Positions 1-12,244 of a DNA stretch of 52,665 nt are shown one piece after another; the stretch's first letter is position 1; every line of letters begins with the position of its first letter. The position numbers and the translations under genes were made by a program. Source of the stretch: Acidobacteriota bacterium (GTDB lineage: Bacteria; Acidobacteriota; Aminicenantia; UBA2199); contig JALOLA010000008.1 of NCBI GenBank assembly GCA_025456205.1, positions 1 through 52,665 of the forward strand. The letters run 5' to 3'. The notes beneath the pieces were generated by a model. The model was not told the DNA's origin, made no database searches, and worked only from the letters and a program-made list of their open reading frames with translations.

Positions 1-1192
1 GGAAATAGGCCATGATGCCCATCAGGATCAGCATGTTCAGCAGCAGGGCCAGCACCGAGTTGATGCCGGCGGCGCGGTAGTAGACCAGCATGAACAGCAC
101 GACCAGCAGCAGGCCGCCGAGGACGGCCGTCAGGCCCTTGCGGATGGAGTCGGCGCCCAGCGAGGGGCCGATGGTCCTTTCCTGGATGTACTTCAGCGGC
201 GCCGGCAGGGCGCCCGAGCGCAGCACCAGCACCAGGTCGTCCACCTCGTCGATGGTGAAGCGGCCATGGATGATGCCGTCGCCGGCGATGACGTCCTGGA
301 TGGTGGCCACGCTCTCGACGCGGTCGTCCAGCACGATGGAGAGGGGCTTGCCGATGTTGGCCGCGGTGAAGCGCTCGAACTGGGCGGCCCCCTGGGAATT
401 GAAGGAGAAGCCGACGGCCGGGGCGCCGTACTCGTCCTGGGCGCGGCGGGCGCTCTTCAGGTCCTTGCCGGGGACGACCGTGGCCGTCTTCAGCACGTAG
501 AAGCCCTTGTCCAGGCGGCGGGGATTGGTCTTGACGATCTCCAGGTCGTCGGGCAGCTGGCCGTTGTATTCCTTCAGGGCCGCTTCCTCGGTCAGGAAGG
601 GGCCGCCGACGACCAGGTGGAACTCCAGCATGGCCGTGCTCTTGATAAGCCCCTTGACGCGCTCGGGGTTGTCGACGCCGGGCAGCTCGATCAGGATCTT
701 GTCCCCGGCCAGACCTTCCTTCTGGATGGTGGGCTCGGCCACGCCGAACTCGTCGATGCGGTTGCGGATGGTCTCCAGGGCCTGGTCGACCGACTGGTCG
801 CGCAGCTGCTGCTCGATGTTGGGCCGCAGCGCCAGCGCGATCAGGCTGCCGCCGACGGTATAGTTCCAGTCGCGGAAGTCGTCGTCGAGGATGTCCTTGA
901 TCTTGCGCTCGTCGTCCACGAGCGTGCCGGTGATCTCGATCTTGTTGAAGCCCTTGCGCGTGATCTTGTCGTATTTGATGCTGCCGTCCTTGAACAGGCC
1001 GCGCAGCTGGGCGGCGCTCATGTCGGTCTGGATGGCGATGGCCTCGTCGGTCACGACCTCCATGATCAGGTGCATGCCGCCCTTCAGGTCGAGCCCCAGG
1101 TTGATCTTGTCCTTGGGCGGATAGAGCATGAAGACCGACAGGGCGATCACGGCGATGATCAGCCCTATTTTCCAGGTCAACGACTTGTCCAT
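1..1192 (-). CDS. secD: Protein translocase subunit SecD (partial, 3' end off the window)
   Basis: SecD is an RND-type inner-membrane protein that with SecF and YajC uses the proton gradient to pull exported proteins through SecYEG. The first 397 residues are here. One N-terminal membrane helix comes at about residues 5-22. It is followed by the SecD signature LGLDLKGGMHL and the large periplasmic region, with ELPGVDNPERVKGL near residue 190. The first helices of the membrane domain, rich in Leu and Val, run off the left edge. The ATG at 1192 follows an AGGAGG. The gene lies 87 bp after yajC in the common order tgt-yajC-secD, so secF probably follows outside the window. Confidence 0.96.
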   Translation of the reverse strand, partial: MDKSLTWKIGLIIAVIALSVFMLYPPKDKINLGLDLKGGMHLIMEVVTDEAIAIQTDMSAAQLRGLFKDGSIKYDKITRKGFNKIEITGTLVDDERKIKDILDDDFRDWNYTVGGSLIALALRPNIEQQLRDQSVDQALETIRNRIDEFGVAEPTIQKEGLAGDKILIELPGVDNPERVKGLIKSTAMLEFHLVVGGPFLTEEAALKEYNGQLPDDLEIVKTNPRRLDKGFYVLKTATVVPGKDLKSARRAQDEYGAPAVGFSFNSQGAAQFERFTAANIGKPLSIVLDDRVESVATIQDVIAGDGIIHGRFTIDEVDDLVLVLRSGALPAPLKYIQERTIGPSLGADSIRKGLTAVLGGLLLVVLFMLVYYRAAGINSVLALLLNMLILMGIMAYF

Positions 1193-1279
1193 TGTGTTCC
1201 TCCTTTTATCCAACGTGCCGCGTCGGGCGGGATGATTTCAGCGGATCCGCGCAAAACAGGCAGCCGCCTGCGGAAAGGA

Positions 1280-1576
1280 TCAGCGGCTCTTGTCGCTGCC
1301 CGTTTCCAGGACGGCGGAAATGGAGCCCTTGGTGATCTCGACCTTGGTGTTGCCGTCGACCTGGATGACGAAGCGGTCGTCCAGCACGCGCGCCACGGTG
1401 CCGTAGATGCCGCCGGCGGTGATGATCCTCTCGCCGCCTTTCAGCGAGTTGATCATATTCTGGTGCTGCTTCTGCTTTTTGCGGGCCGGCAGGATGATCA
1501 GCAGGTAAAAAATGACGAAAATGACCACGAAGGGGATGAGTTGCACCAGCATATTGCTCTGGGTCGCTCCGTTCAT
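1280..1576 (-). CDS. yajC: Preprotein translocase accessory subunit YajC
   Basis: YajC is a small single-span inner-membrane protein of the SecDF-YajC complex. The 98-residue product has one hydrophobic helix at about residues 9-29 (LVQLIPFVVIFVIFYLLII), then RKKQKQHQNMINSLKGGERI and the family motif ITAGGIYGTV. The frame stays open further upstream, but the ATG at 1576 is preferred because AAAGGAG lies 6 nt before it and because this gives the normal family length. The start is 1 nt after the tgt stop codon, so the two are almost certainly translated from one message. Confidence 0.95.
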   Translation of the reverse strand: MNGATQSNMLVQLIPFVVIFVIFYLLIILPARKKQKQHQNMINSLKGGERIITAGGIYGTVARVLDDRFVIQVDGNTKVEITKGSISAVLETGSDKSR

Positions 1577-1577
1577 G

Positions 1578-3748
<2,171 letters not shown>

Positions 3749-3805
3749 GAACGGTACCTCCATAATTGGTATTTGCAGCCAGCGCCGGCGGGTGGGTCCC
3801 GACCG

Positions 3806-4738
<933 letters not shown>

Positions 4739-4768
4739 GTCGGTTCTCCTGATCTGTCGTGCAGGGTC

Positions 4769-4797
4769 ATTCTATCGCAAAACCGCCCGCCCGGCAA
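4769..4797 (-). promoter_or_regulatory. Sigma-70-type promoter of the UDP-xylose synthase gene
   Basis: On the minus strand TTGCCG and TAGAAT are separated by exactly 17 bp. The predicted transcript has a leader of about 25 nt containing the gene's AGGAG. Confidence 0.65.
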
Positions 4798-4829
4798 GCC
4801 GTGCCGCTCGCTGCCGGGCGCCGGTGCCA

Positions 4830-4858
4830 TTGACTGGAGATGAAAAAAGGTTTATGAT
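4830..4858 (+). promoter_or_regulatory. Promoter of feoAB, predicted leaderless transcript
   Basis: TTGACT (4830-4835), 17 bp, TATGAT (4853-4858). The feoA ATG begins 5 nt after the -10 box, so transcription should start at or within a base of the A of the start codon. I see no Fur-box-like palindrome overlapping it. Confidence 0.75.
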
Positions 4859-4863
4859 GACCA

Positions 4864-5109
4864 ATGAACATCTTGTCCCTGAACCTGATCCCCCGCAATG
4901 TCCCCCATACGATCGTCGAGATCAAGGCCGGCATGGAAGCCAAGAGAAAGCTCCTTTCCCTGGGGCTGCACGTGGGCGATTCCATCGTCAAGCTCAACGA
5001 CCCGAACTGGAGCCCCGTCCTGATCCGCAATCTCACCACCCGTTCCAGCAAGATCGCCATCGGCCAGGGCCTGGCCAGGAAAATAATGGTGGCCGATGCC
5101 CAGCCATAA
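4864..5109 (+). CDS. feoA: Ferrous iron transport protein A (FeoA)
   Basis: FeoA is a small cytoplasmic SH3-like protein needed for Fe(II) uptake through FeoB. The 81-residue product has the FeoA pattern: a start strand, then AKRKLLSLGLHVGDSIVKL (family: R-L-x-x-LG-h-x-x-G), and a C-terminal GQGLARKIMV. Two ATGs lie just upstream at 4854 and 4857 but are in another frame. The only nearby AGG is badly spaced, so the start at 4864 is best explained by leaderless initiation. The last 14 nt overlap feoB, which implies translational coupling. Confidence 0.9.
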   Translation: MNILSLNLIPRNVPHTIVEIKAGMEAKRKLLSLGLHVGDSIVKLNDPNWSPVLIRNLTTRSSKIAIGQGLARKIMVADAQP

Positions 5110-7018
5110 GATCGTCCTGGTCGGGCAGCCCAACGCCGGCAAGAGCACCCTCTTCAATGTCCTTTCCGACATCAAGGCCGCCGCCGGCAATTTCGCCGGC
5201 ACCAGCGTGCGCATCACCCAGAGCTCCGTCCAGGTGGACGGGCGCGCCTTCGAGCTGCTGGACCTCCCGGGCGCCTATTCGCTGAACGCCGCCGACGACG
5301 CCGAGAAGATCACCCGCGACTACCTGCTGCGCGAGCCCGTCGACCTGGTCGTCAACGTGGTCGACTCCACCCTGCTGGCGCGCAGCCTCGAGCTGACCAG
5401 CGAGCTGCTGGAGCTGGGCCTGCCCATGGTCATCGCCCTGAACATGCAGGACGAAGCCGAGAAGCGCGGCCTGAAGATCGACCATGACAAGCTGGAGCAA
5501 CTCCTGGGCGTGCCGGTCGTCCCCACCTCCGCCCTGCACGGCAAGGGCGTGCGCCAGCTCATGGACCGCGCCCTGCGGCTGCTCGCCGCCGGGCCGCCGC
5601 CGCCCCCGGCTTTTCCCTACACGGCCCATATCGAGGCACTGGTGCAGGGACTCGCCGCCGCCCTGCCGCCCCCGGGGCCGGGGCGCAACGGCGTGGCGCG
5701 CTTCTACGCCATCAAGTCCATCGAGAACCCGGCCATGGTCCCGGAGGAACTGCTGCGGCCGCAAGCGCAGGCCGTCGCGGCCGCCTGCGCGCAGATACAG
5801 GATTTCCACAAGCTGGAGTGCTTCGAGTCCATCGCCTACGAGCGCCACCACCTGGCCATGAAGCTGAGCGAGGCGACCTGCGAGTTCGTAGCGCGCAAGA
5901 CGATCCACCTGCACGACCGCATGGACCGCTACCTGCTGCACCCGCTGCTGGGCCGGTTCTTCCTGATCGCCTACTTCCTGGCGTTCTTCTCGGTCATCTA
6001 CGCCGCCGGCGGCCTGTTCTCGCGCTGGCTCGAGCCGCTGCTGAACCGGGTGCCGCCGCTGCTGCTCCCACTGCAAAAGATCTCGGGATTCCTGTGGCTG
6101 ACGGCCGACGGGCTTTTCCAGGGGCTGGCCGGGGCGCTGGGGGTCGTGCTGCCCTATTTCCTGCCCCTCATCCTCCTGCATTCGCTGTTCGAGGACTCCG
6201 GCTACCTGTCGCGGATCGCCTTCCTTCTCGACGGCTTGCTGCATCGCATCGGCCTGCACGGCAAATCGGTGGCGGCCTTCATCCTCGGCTTCGGCTGCAC
6301 CGCCCCGGCCCTTTACGCCACGCGCATCCTGGAGAACAAGCGCGACCGCACCTTGAGCGCCCTGCTGCTGCCGTTCATCCCCTGCTCGGCGCGCAACGCC
6401 GTCATTTTCGCCCTGACCGCCGCCCTGGCCGGGCCGCTCTGGGCCCTGGCCATCTATGTCTTCGTGCTGCTGGTGATCGCGGTCACCGGCAAGGCCATAT
6501 CGCTGTTCCTGGCCAAGCCGGGCGGACTGGTGATGGAGATCCCCGACCTGAAGGTCCCGTCGCTGCGCAACGCCATGACGTCCAGCGGCCGCCAGTTGAA
6601 GGATTTCGCTTTCAGCGTCGTGCCTCTCCTGCTGCTGGGCAGCGCCGCCATGTCCTGGCTGGGCCACCTGAACATCCGCGCCCTGATCGACGGCGGATTC
6701 TCGCCGCTGGTCAGCGGCTTCCTGGGCCTGCCGGCCGAGCTCGGCACCACGCTGGTCTTCGGGTTCTTCCGCAAGGAGCTGATCATCGTCATGGCCCAGC
6801 AGGCGCTGGGCGCCCCGTCATTGGCGCTGCTGCCGTTGAGCGCGGCCCAGGCCGTGGTCTTCGCGGTGTTCGTCACTCTCTACTTTCCCTGCTTCACCAC
6901 CTTCGTGGTCATGGGCCGGGAATTCGGCTGGAGGACCGCCGGCGGCTCGGCGCTGCTGAGCGTGGCCGTGGCGTCGCTGGCGGCCTACCTGTTCAAGCTG
7001 CTGCTCATTCTCGCCTGA
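5096..7018 (+). CDS. feoB: Ferrous iron transport protein B (FeoB)
   Basis: FeoB is the inner-membrane Fe(II) transporter with an N-terminal GTPase domain. In the 640-residue product the G motifs are G1 GQPNAGKST (about residue 10), G3 DLPGAYSL and G4 NMQD; the membrane domain starts near residue 280. Gate-type motifs are GFGCTAPALYATR and PFIPCSARNAVIF. The first reads G-C-T-A-P where GCNVPA is usual, a small departure. The length is at the lower end for the family and no feoC follows. It overlaps feoA by 14 nt. The probable role is iron supply under reducing conditions. Confidence 0.95.
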   Translation: MPSHKIVLVGQPNAGKSTLFNVLSDIKAAAGNFAGTSVRITQSSVQVDGRAFELLDLPGAYSLNAADDAEKITRDYLLREPVDLVVNVVDSTLLARSLELTSELLELGLPMVIALNMQDEAEKRGLKIDHDKLEQLLGVPVVPTSALHGKGVRQLMDRALRLLAAGPPPPPAFPYTAHIEALVQGLAAALPPPGPGRNGVARFYAIKSIENPAMVPEELLRPQAQAVAAACAQIQDFHKLECFESIAYERHHLAMKLSEATCEFVARKTIHLHDRMDRYLLHPLLGRFFLIAYFLAFFSVIYAAGGLFSRWLEPLLNRVPPLLLPLQKISGFLWLTADGLFQGLAGALGVVLPYFLPLILLHSLFEDSGYLSRIAFLLDGLLHRIGLHGKSVAAFILGFGCTAPALYATRILENKRDRTLSALLLPFIPCSARNAVIFALTAALAGPLWALAIYVFVLLVIAVTGKAISLFLAKPGGLVMEIPDLKVPSLRNAMTSSGRQLKDFAFSVVPLLLLGSAAMSWLGHLNIRALIDGGFSPLVSGFLGLPAELGTTLVFGFFRKELIIVMAQQALGAPSLALLPLSAAQAVVFAVFVTLYFPCFTTFVVMGREFGWRTAGGSALLSVAVASLAAYLFKLLLILA

Positions 7019-7031
7019 GCGGCCGCGGTCC

Positions 7032-7529
7032 CTACATGCGGAAAGTCGCGCCGAAGGCCCCGCCGAAGGAGGAGTGGCTGCCGATGAAGGCCAGCATCTT
7101 GAAATAAGCGGCGATCTTGGGAGTGATATAATAGCGCGCTCCGCCGCAGGGCTTGAAATAGAATTCAGAGCCGCCGCCGTTGCCGAATCCCAGGGCGATG
7201 GCCGGGCCGGCGCCGGCGAAAAGGTCGAGATTGTCCACTTTCACGTCGAAATGATATGAGACGTCCGGGGCGATGACCATGCCGCTCGAGCCTTCCAGCC
7301 AAAGGAGAACGTCGCCGCCCACGGCGATGTTGCGCTGGATGAAATATTCGACATTGGCGCCCAGGTGGGTCGAGTGCTGGATGAAAACGAGCTCGGGGGT
7401 CAGCAGCAGGTCGCCCTTGCTGAACAGCGCCGCGCTGCGGCGGGCGGGTCGGCGGTAGCCGGCGGCGAAGGCGGTGGAGAACAGGAATGCGACCAGCACC
7501 ATGGCAAGAATGGCTTTTTTAGTGTTCAT
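7032..7529 (-). CDS. Small secreted outer-membrane beta-barrel-like protein
   Basis: A 165-residue protein of unknown function. It has a signal peptide (MNTKKAILAMVLVAFLFSTAFA). The mature part has alternating hydrophobic/polar strands (NVEYFIQRNIAVGGDVLLWL, YHFDVKVDNLDLFAGAGPAI, YYITPKIAAYFKMLAF) and ends in an aromatic-rich strand, GGAFGATFRM, as in OmpA-like or OmpW-like barrels. The ATG at 7529 has GGAGG about 6 nt upstream; the longer in-frame reading has no signal peptide at its front. It is convergent with feoB, 13 bp away. Confidence 0.75.
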   Translation of the reverse strand: MNTKKAILAMVLVAFLFSTAFAAGYRRPARRSAALFSKGDLLLTPELVFIQHSTHLGANVEYFIQRNIAVGGDVLLWLEGSSGMVIAPDVSYHFDVKVDNLDLFAGAGPAIALGFGNGGGSEFYFKPCGGARYYITPKIAAYFKMLAFIGSHSSFGGAFGATFRM

Positions 7530-7579
7530 GCTTCCTCCTGGCGGCCGTACTAACATAAAAATTTAAAATCCGCAAGCGG

Positions 7580-7609
7580 TTGACTTTATTTTTTGCCTCG
7601 GGGTACAAT
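7580..7609 (+). promoter_or_regulatory. Promoter of the LysE-like gene, predicted leaderless transcript
   Basis: TTGACT (7580-7585), 18 bp, TACAAT (7604-7609). The ATG at 7616 starts 6 nt beyond the -10 box, and no purine-rich Shine-Dalgarno precedes it. Confidence 0.75.
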
Positions 7610-7615
7610 GGCCCG

Positions 7616-8302
7616 ATGTGGCTGACCTACCTGCTTTTCTATTTGGCCTGTTTTTTCATCAGTTTTTTTCTCTGCATCCCCATCGGCCCGGTCAACCTGG
7701 AGGTTTTCCAGAGCGCCATCAAGAAACAGTACGGCCCCACGCTCAGCCTGGCCCTGGGGGCCGCCGTCGGCGACGCCATATGGGCCATGGCCGCCTTCTT
7801 CGGCATCACGCCTTTCCTGAAGAACGGCTATAATTTCAGCATCGAGGGCGTTTTCCTGCTGGTCACCGCCATCGTCACCTTCATCCTGGGCATGATCTCG
7901 CTCAAGGACGCCCGCCTGCTCGAAAAATTCGAAAAGAAGGAGGAGGCCATCGCCGGGAAGATCAAGCGCAAGCGCTGGGCCTTCATCCAGGGTCTGACCA
8001 TGGTGCTGATCAACCCCCTGGGCATCGCCTCGTGGGTGATCGCCCTTTCGTTCCTCAAGAAGCTGAAGATATACATCCCCCTGGAACTGACGTTCGAAGT
8101 CTTCTTCATGCTCGTCGTCATCCTCGGCGCCTTCGCGTATTTCATCCTGATCATGCTCATCACCCACCGGGTGAAATCGCTGTGCGCCCCGCAGCACGCC
8201 CGCAAGGTCATCCGCGTCCTGGGCTACGTGCTGATCTTTTTCAGCCTCTATTTCCTGTTCTTCGCCGTCAAGGCCCTGTTCTTTCTCCCCAGGCCGCAGT
8301 AG
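7616..8302 (+). CDS. LysE/RhtB-family amino-acid exporter-like membrane protein
   Basis: This 228-residue inner-membrane protein probably exports a small amine or amino acid. It shows six hydrophobic segments. The family-typical N-terminal block IPIGPVNLEVFQSAIKKQYG (LysE family: P-G-P-x) is followed by ALGAAVGDAIW, and a second half-repeat contains LINPLGIASWVIAL. A basic cytoplasmic loop (GKIKRKRW) separates the halves. The ATG at 7616 is preferred over the upstream in-frame reading because the latter would start inside the promoter. The substrate cannot be read from the sequence. recO follows 42 bp downstream and may be co-transcribed. Confidence 0.8.
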   Translation: MWLTYLLFYLACFFISFFLCIPIGPVNLEVFQSAIKKQYGPTLSLALGAAVGDAIWAMAAFFGITPFLKNGYNFSIEGVFLLVTAIVTFILGMISLKDARLLEKFEKKEEAIAGKIKRKRWAFIQGLTMVLINPLGIASWVIALSFLKKLKIYIPLELTFEVFFMLVVILGAFAYFILIMLITHRVKSLCAPQHARKVIRVLGYVLIFFSLYFLFFAVKALFFLPRPQ

Positions 8303-8344
8303 AGTGGGGACACGCCGCACCGCGCCGTTCATCCCCGGCTGAGC

Positions 8345-9082
8345 ATGCCGCAAGCATCGACCCTGGCCCTGGTCCTTTCCAGCTCGGCGCTGAACGAGCA
8401 GGACAAGCTGGTCACGCTACTGACGGACGGAAGCGGCCTGCTGCGGGCCGTGGCCCCGGGGGCGGCCAAGATCAAGAACCGCTTCGGCTCGCTGCTGGAG
8501 CTGTTCACCGAAGGCGAATTCCATTACTACCGCCGCGAGGACAGGGAACTGGCCACCCTGGCCAAGGGTGAGATCAGAAAAAGTTTTTTCCCGGTGGTGT
8601 CGGCTGCGGAAAATGTCTTCTATTTCTACCTGCTGGCCGAGATCGTGCTGAAGACCATGCAGCCCGAGCACCGCGACACGCGCATGTACAACCTTCTGAA
8701 AGCGGTGCTGGCCGGGCGGGAACAGGGGCTGGCCATGGATTGGCTGCTGTTGTATTTCCTGACCTGGCTGCTGCGCGGCGAAGGCCTGTTGTTCAACCCC
8801 CGCCGCTGTTCGAACTGCGGCGGCGGCGACCTCGAGCGGGCCTGGCTGCGCAGCGACTACCGCGGGCTGCTATGTTCGCGCTGCCGGACCGGCGAGCGGC
8901 TGCAGCTCGATCGTGAGGAACTGGCCTATATTCATTGGACGGCCCGCCATGCCCCTGCTGAAGCCGGGGAATGGACCGGGCGCTTCGCTCCGGCGGAGCT
9001 GATCCGCATCCTGACGGGGAAGGTCGAATACCACGGGGAGTTCACGCTGCAGTCGCGGCGCTACCTCCCCCAGTTCCGCTGA
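8345..9082 (+). CDS. recO: DNA repair protein RecO
   Basis: RecO anneals single strands and, with RecR, loads RecA at gaps. The 245-residue product has an N-terminal OB-fold (LVLSSSALNEQDKLVTLLT, then KIKNRFGSLLELFTEGEF), a helical middle, and a zinc site CSNCGG with CSRC at about residues 155-180, spacing typical of zinc-bearing RecO. The C-terminal LQSRRYLPQF agrees with the family. Start at 8345 ATG; no convincing Shine-Dalgarno is visible. It is convergent with the barrel gene at 9123, with a hairpin between them. Confidence 0.93.
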   Translation: MPQASTLALVLSSSALNEQDKLVTLLTDGSGLLRAVAPGAAKIKNRFGSLLELFTEGEFHYYRREDRELATLAKGEIRKSFFPVVSAAENVFYFYLLAEIVLKTMQPEHRDTRMYNLLKAVLAGREQGLAMDWLLLYFLTWLLRGEGLLFNPRRCSNCGGGDLERAWLRSDYRGLLCSRCRTGERLQLDREELAYIHWTARHAPAEAGEWTGRFAPAELIRILTGKVEYHGEFTLQSRRYLPQFR

Positions 9083-9086
9083 TGGC

Positions 9087-9112
9087 GGGAGGAGGGGACG
9101 GCTCCTCCTCCC
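9087..9112. terminator. Hairpin between convergent recO and barrel gene
   Basis: GGGAGGAGG (9087-9095) pairs perfectly with CCTCCTCCC (9104-9112) across an 8-nt loop. It lies 5 bp after the recO stop and 10 bp before the last base of the opposing gene. There is no T-run on either side, so it may be a factor-dependent end or an RNA 3'-stabilising hairpin rather than a classical intrinsic terminator. Confidence 0.55.
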
Positions 9113-9122
9113 GGTGCCGCCG

Positions 9123-9644
9123 TTACAGCCCGTAATAAAAGCCGGCGTACAGCTTGAAGAAGGTCCCGGTATCGCCCTCGGCGAATGACAGCTTCAGCGT
9201 GGCGCCGCCGCGCAGGCCCATCTTCTCGTTCAGGGCATATTCCACTCCGCCACCGGCGTTGAAGCCGATATCCGAATCTCCGAACGATTGGCCCATGAAG
9301 GAGACGCTGGTATGGATCAGGCAGATGCCGGCCTTGCCGAACAGGTTGAGCCCGTCGGACAGCTCGTGCTTGTATACGCCGTTCAGGTTCAGCCCCCAGG
9401 CGCTGGAATCGCTGCCCGCGCCGGCGGGGCTGAAGTAATACTCGAACAGGGCTTCCGCGAACAGCTTGGGGGTGAAGCCATATTGAAAACCGGCGTCAAA
9501 AAAGAGGCCTTCGAAATCGGACACGGCCAGGCCCACGTCGCCGAAGACCAGCATTTCCGGCTTGTCCGCCGCTTTCTTCACCGCCGAAAATCCGCCGACG
9601 GTGACCAGCGCGAACAGCACTGCGAGCAGAATGGTTTTTTTCAT
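9123..9644 (-). CDS. Secreted outer-membrane beta-barrel-like protein
   Basis: A 173-residue protein with a signal peptide (MKKTILLAVLFALVTVGGFSA) and a series of short amphipathic strands: FGDVGLAVSDFEGLFFDAGFQYGF, WGLNLNGVYKH, LNLFGKAGICLIHTS, MGLRGGATLKLSF. It ends in the aromatic strand LYAGFYYGL. This is the pattern of an eight-stranded OmpA-like or OmpW-like outer-membrane barrel. AGGAGG lies 6 nt before the ATG at 9644. It resembles the proteins at 7032, 34570 and 36387 in plan, not obviously in sequence. Its function is unknown. Confidence 0.75.
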   Translation of the reverse strand: MKKTILLAVLFALVTVGGFSAVKKAADKPEMLVFGDVGLAVSDFEGLFFDAGFQYGFTPKLFAEALFEYYFSPAGAGSDSSAWGLNLNGVYKHELSDGLNLFGKAGICLIHTSVSFMGQSFGDSDIGFNAGGGVEYALNEKMGLRGGATLKLSFAEGDTGTFFKLYAGFYYGL

Positions 9645-9663
9645 TTATTCCTCCTAGGCCAGC

Positions 9664-9691
9664 ACTATACTGAACGTCGAAAAAAAATCAA
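9664..9691 (-). promoter_or_regulatory. Promoter of the barrel-protein gene at 9123-9644
   Basis: On the minus strand TTGATT and TATAGT are separated by 16 bp; a short leader with AGGAGG follows. Confidence 0.65.
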
Positions 9692-9800
9692 GCCGCGCCC
9701 CCGGTTTTTTTGAGTTTTATTCGCCGCACATGGCCGCGGCCAGCCGCTGCTGGGTCGGCTCGTTGCCGCAGATGGCTGGATGGCCGGGATGCCGGCTTCC

Positions 9801-10160
9801 TCAGCCGAAGTTTTCAATTGCCCCCTCGACATCGACGACCTCGCTGCTCTTGAAGAACAGGTAGTCGGTCTCGATGCGGTACGAGAACGAGTAGTGGATC
9901 ACCGAGCGATTGTCCAGTTCGGCCGCGACATCCAGGATCTCGACGTTCTTCTTCACCAGGATGTCCTCGATGATGGCCACCAGCTGGGCGTTGTCCCTGT
10001 CGCCGCCGCGCGTGCTGCCCAGCGTGTCGAACACTTCCTTCTTGATCTGTTTTTTCGTGATGCCGGTGCCGATGTACTTGAAGGCCATGTAGCCGCCCAC
10101 GACCAGGATCAGCATGGCGATCAGGCTCATGAAAGTCATTTTTCCGCGTTCTCGGTTCAT
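9801..10160 (-). CDS. Small single-span membrane protein of unknown function
   Basis: I do not recognise this 119-residue product. It has a short basic N-terminus (MNRERGK), one membrane helix at about residues 8-30 (MTFMSLIAMLILVVGGYMAF), and a mixed alpha/beta tail of about 85 residues outside, ending VVDVEGAIENFG. The ATG at 10160 is chosen because CAGGAGG lies 7 nt upstream and because the longer in-frame reading merely extends back through sucD. It follows sucD by 40 bp on the same strand and is probably the last gene of that operon. Confidence 0.7.
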   Translation of the reverse strand: MNRERGKMTFMSLIAMLILVVGGYMAFKYIGTGITKKQIKKEVFDTLGSTRGGDRDNAQLVAIIEDILVKKNVEILDVAAELDNRSVIHYSFSYRIETDYLFFKSSEVVDVEGAIENFG

Positions 10161-10200
10161 TTTCCCCTCCTGCGTTTTTCCCACGCTGCCGCGGCGCGGC

Positions 10201-11070
10201 TCAGCCCAGGATCCTCTTGACCGCCTGCCCGATCTCGGCCGGGTTCTCCACCACCTGCACGCCGTGCCGGCGCAGCACCGCCATCTTCTCGGCGGCCGTG
10301 CCGCGCCCGCCGGAGATGATGGCGCCGGCATGGCCCATGCGCCTGCCGGGCGGCGCGGTCTGGCCGGCGATGAAGGAGACCACGGGCTTGCCCAGCTTGG
10401 CGCCGATATAGGCGGCGGCCTGCTCTTCCAGGGTGCCGCCGATCTCGCCGATCATGACGACCGCCTCGGTCTGCTCGTCCTCGCGGAACAGCTGCAGCGC
10501 CTCGACGAAGGTGGTGCCGATGATGGGGTCGCCGCCGATGCCGATGCAGGTGGACTGGCCGAGGCCCTCGCGCGTGATCTGGTCCACCGCCACGTAGGTG
10601 AGCGTCCCCGAGCGCGAGATGATGCCGACCTTGCCCGGGCTGTGGATGCGCGACGGCATGATGCCGACCTTGCACTGGCCTGGGGAGATGATGCCCGGGC
10701 AGTTCGGACCGATCAGCCGCGAGCCGGTGCTGCGCAGGAAATGCTTCACGCGCACCATGTCCAGCGCCGGGACGCCCTCGCTGATGCAGACGATCAGGCG
10801 GACGCCGGCCAGGGCCGCCTCGACGATGGCATCGGCGGCGAAGGGGGCCGGTACGAAAATGACCGACACGTCGGCCGCGGTCTCCGCCACCGCCGCCGCC
10901 ACCGTGTCGAAGACGGGCTTGCCCAAGTGCAGCTGACCGCCTTTGCCCGGAGTGACGCCGCCGACGACCTGCGTGCCGTAGTCGATCATCTGCCCGGCGT
11001 GGAAAGTGCCTTCCCGCCCCGTGAATCCCTGCACGAGCACCCGCGAGTTCCAGTCGATGAGTATGGACAT
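10201..11070 (-). CDS. sucD: Succinyl-CoA synthetase alpha subunit, with a catalytic Glu to Val change
   Basis: SucD binds CoA and carries the histidine that is phosphorylated while succinyl-CoA and ADP are converted to succinate, CoA and ATP. In the 289-residue product the CoA-binding Rossmann start ([15 protein letters not shown]), [11 protein letters not shown] and the active-site His in [10 protein letters not shown] are all present. In the usual RSGTLTYEAV motif this protein reads [10 protein letters not shown]. The Val codon is at 10591-10593, where E. coli has Glu208, which acts on the phospho-histidine. The gene starts 2 nt after the sucC stop. Confidence 0.94.
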   Translation of the reverse strand: MSILIDWNSRVLVQGFTGREGTFHAGQMIDYGTQVVGGVTPGKGGQLHLGKPVFDTVAAAVAETAADVSVIFVPAPFAADAIVEAALAGVRLIVCISEGVPALDMVRVKHFLRSTGSRLIGPNCPGIISPGQCKVGIMPSRIHSPGKVGIISRSGTLTYVAVDQITREGLGQSTCIGIGGDPIIGTTFVEALQLFREDEQTEAVVMIGEIGGTLEEQAAAYIGAKLGKPVVSFIAGQTAPPGRRMGHAGAIISGGRGTAAEKMAVLRRHGVQVVENPAEIGQAVKRILG

Positions 11071-11072
11071 GG

Positions 11073-12236
<1,164 letters not shown>

Positions 12237-12244
12237 CGGGGCTC

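Noticed and set aside
9731-9742. Perfect 12-bp palindrome TGGCCGCGGCCA
   Set aside because: Expected by chance in DNA of this GC content, and not placed at a promoter or gene end.
9719-9800. A short minus-strand frame ending in a cysteine-containing peptide, perhaps a gene remnant
   Set aside because: About 27 codons with no start of its own and no recognisable family; it lies between the small membrane protein gene and a promoter and is probably chance.
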